This document shows, piece by piece, positions 63,108 through 64,000 of a stretch of 64,000 nt of DNA. The DNA comes from Acanthaster planci (Eukaryota > Echinodermata > Asteroidea > Valvatida > Acanthasteridae), in NCBI RefSeq assembly GCF_001949145.1, contig NW_019091479.1, forward strand, positions 1 through 64,000, written 5' to 3'. Position 1 is the first letter of the stretch. Each line of letters begins with the position of its first letter. The position numbers and the translations under genes were made by a program. The notes below the pieces were generated by a model. The model had not been told where the DNA came from, made no database searches, and saw only the letters and a list, made by a program, of their open reading frames with translations.

Positions 63108-64000
63108 ATGCACATCAAATATTAATGTTCAAATTTGATGAACCTACAATGAAAATTGTGGAAAGTCATTCAGACATATTTTGACCTGAAACGAGAGTAA
63201 TAGAAAGTACCACCAGTGCAATGGGCCTCAAGCTGGACCAAGAGAGGGCGGTATTTTCTAAGCAACGGAGGCTCCTTTGGTCGGAACTGAATTTCGCTGG
63301 TTCACGAACGACTAGGAAATGCACGCGTTACGATCGTATCGCTACCAACAAATTGCATACTCATTGTGGCTCTCTTCAACCGATGAGGGGGTTCTTCTGC
63401 TCTAAGTGGATACCGTTATTTACGTTATAGGGCCTAATAAATCTGTGACAGGCGGAATTGAAACATCCTACTTCAGACGAGGATCAATTAAATTTTAGCT
63501 TCCAAGTGCTAAGGTGGTTTAGATTTGTAGAAGTATGAACATGTTTACAAGTTTACATTCTGTGTAACCAAAGATTGTGCACCATTTCCCATATAGTCAC
63601 GTACTCTATCCACGCACAAAACTAATCCGTAAAACTGATTCTGTAAATTAGTTAGAAATTAAAATGATAATAATACTACGTCATTCTTAAACGCGCCTCA
63701 CGCTGTCAAACGATCCTGAAGGTCCTTGACATTGGGTAATAATAAAAAGAAAAACGTTAACAGTTAAATGTATATTCTTTCAAAATTGCAGGTGACAGGT
63801 GCATATGATACAAAATTCAAATTGTTGTAAAATTTCTAAAACACCTGCATTTTTGTCATTCAGGTTTAGATTGTTGATCGACTGACGTGAGGTAAGTACC
63901 TTATAATGCACTCAATGCAAGACATTTGGCGCATCATCCGTTAGATCGGATGCCGACGCCAAAGTCATTTGAAGCGCCCAAAATTTATCGAAAGACTCGT
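63108..64000. other. Non-coding sequence to the window end
   Basis: No gene, RNA or clear repeat recognised. Short frames here lack any family resemblance. Confidence 0.5.

Overview
The window is animal nuclear DNA. It has spliced genes with GT..AG introns, many small inverted-repeat elements, tRNA-derived repeat heads, two assembly gaps (18438-18603 and 29150-29702) and very frequent TACATGTA palindromes. A marine invertebrate is most likely, perhaps an echinoderm or another invertebrate deuterostome. That is a judgement from sequence style only; nothing here fixes the species.

Two related genes lie in the same orientation on the plus strand. Gene B (26179-58239, 19 coding exons joining in frame to 1031 residues) is a normal PLEKHG5/Syx-type Rho guanine nucleotide exchange factor. 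It has a disordered Ser-rich N-terminus, a ubiquitin-like/RBD-type region, a DH domain split over seven exons, a PH domain over two exons, and a long disordered Ser/Pro and basic tail. Upstream, gene A (5687-15202, 12 coding exons, about 2028 residues) looks like an amplified piece of the same family. It has seven consecutive DH-type units, no PH domain and no N- or C-terminal family domains.

In gene A, unit 1 still has some of gene B's introns at identical codon positions. Unit 2 has lost every intron inside the DH domain, and units 3-7 are single phase-0 exons of 834-912 bases. A 20-codon last exon supplies only the final helix of DH7. The helix-6 Asn of gene B is replaced in all seven units, and the CR3 Lys is changed in five. 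The protein may therefore be a multivalent scaffold rather than, or as well as, an exchange factor. This poly-DH gene is the main discovery candidate.

Layout: 1-5671 has no recognisable gene; 5672-15202 is gene A; 15203-26171 is intergenic or upstream sequence with inverted-repeat elements; 26172-58239 is gene B, whose large introns hold several MITE families (a hAT-like family with 8-bp target duplications, also found in the last intron of gene A, a GTAACATCCG family and a roughly 216-bp fold-back family) plus TACATG-rich minisatellites; 58240-64000 is 3' flank with a CpG-rich CCAAT region, a possible signal-peptide first exon, and a cluster of tRNA-like SINE heads.
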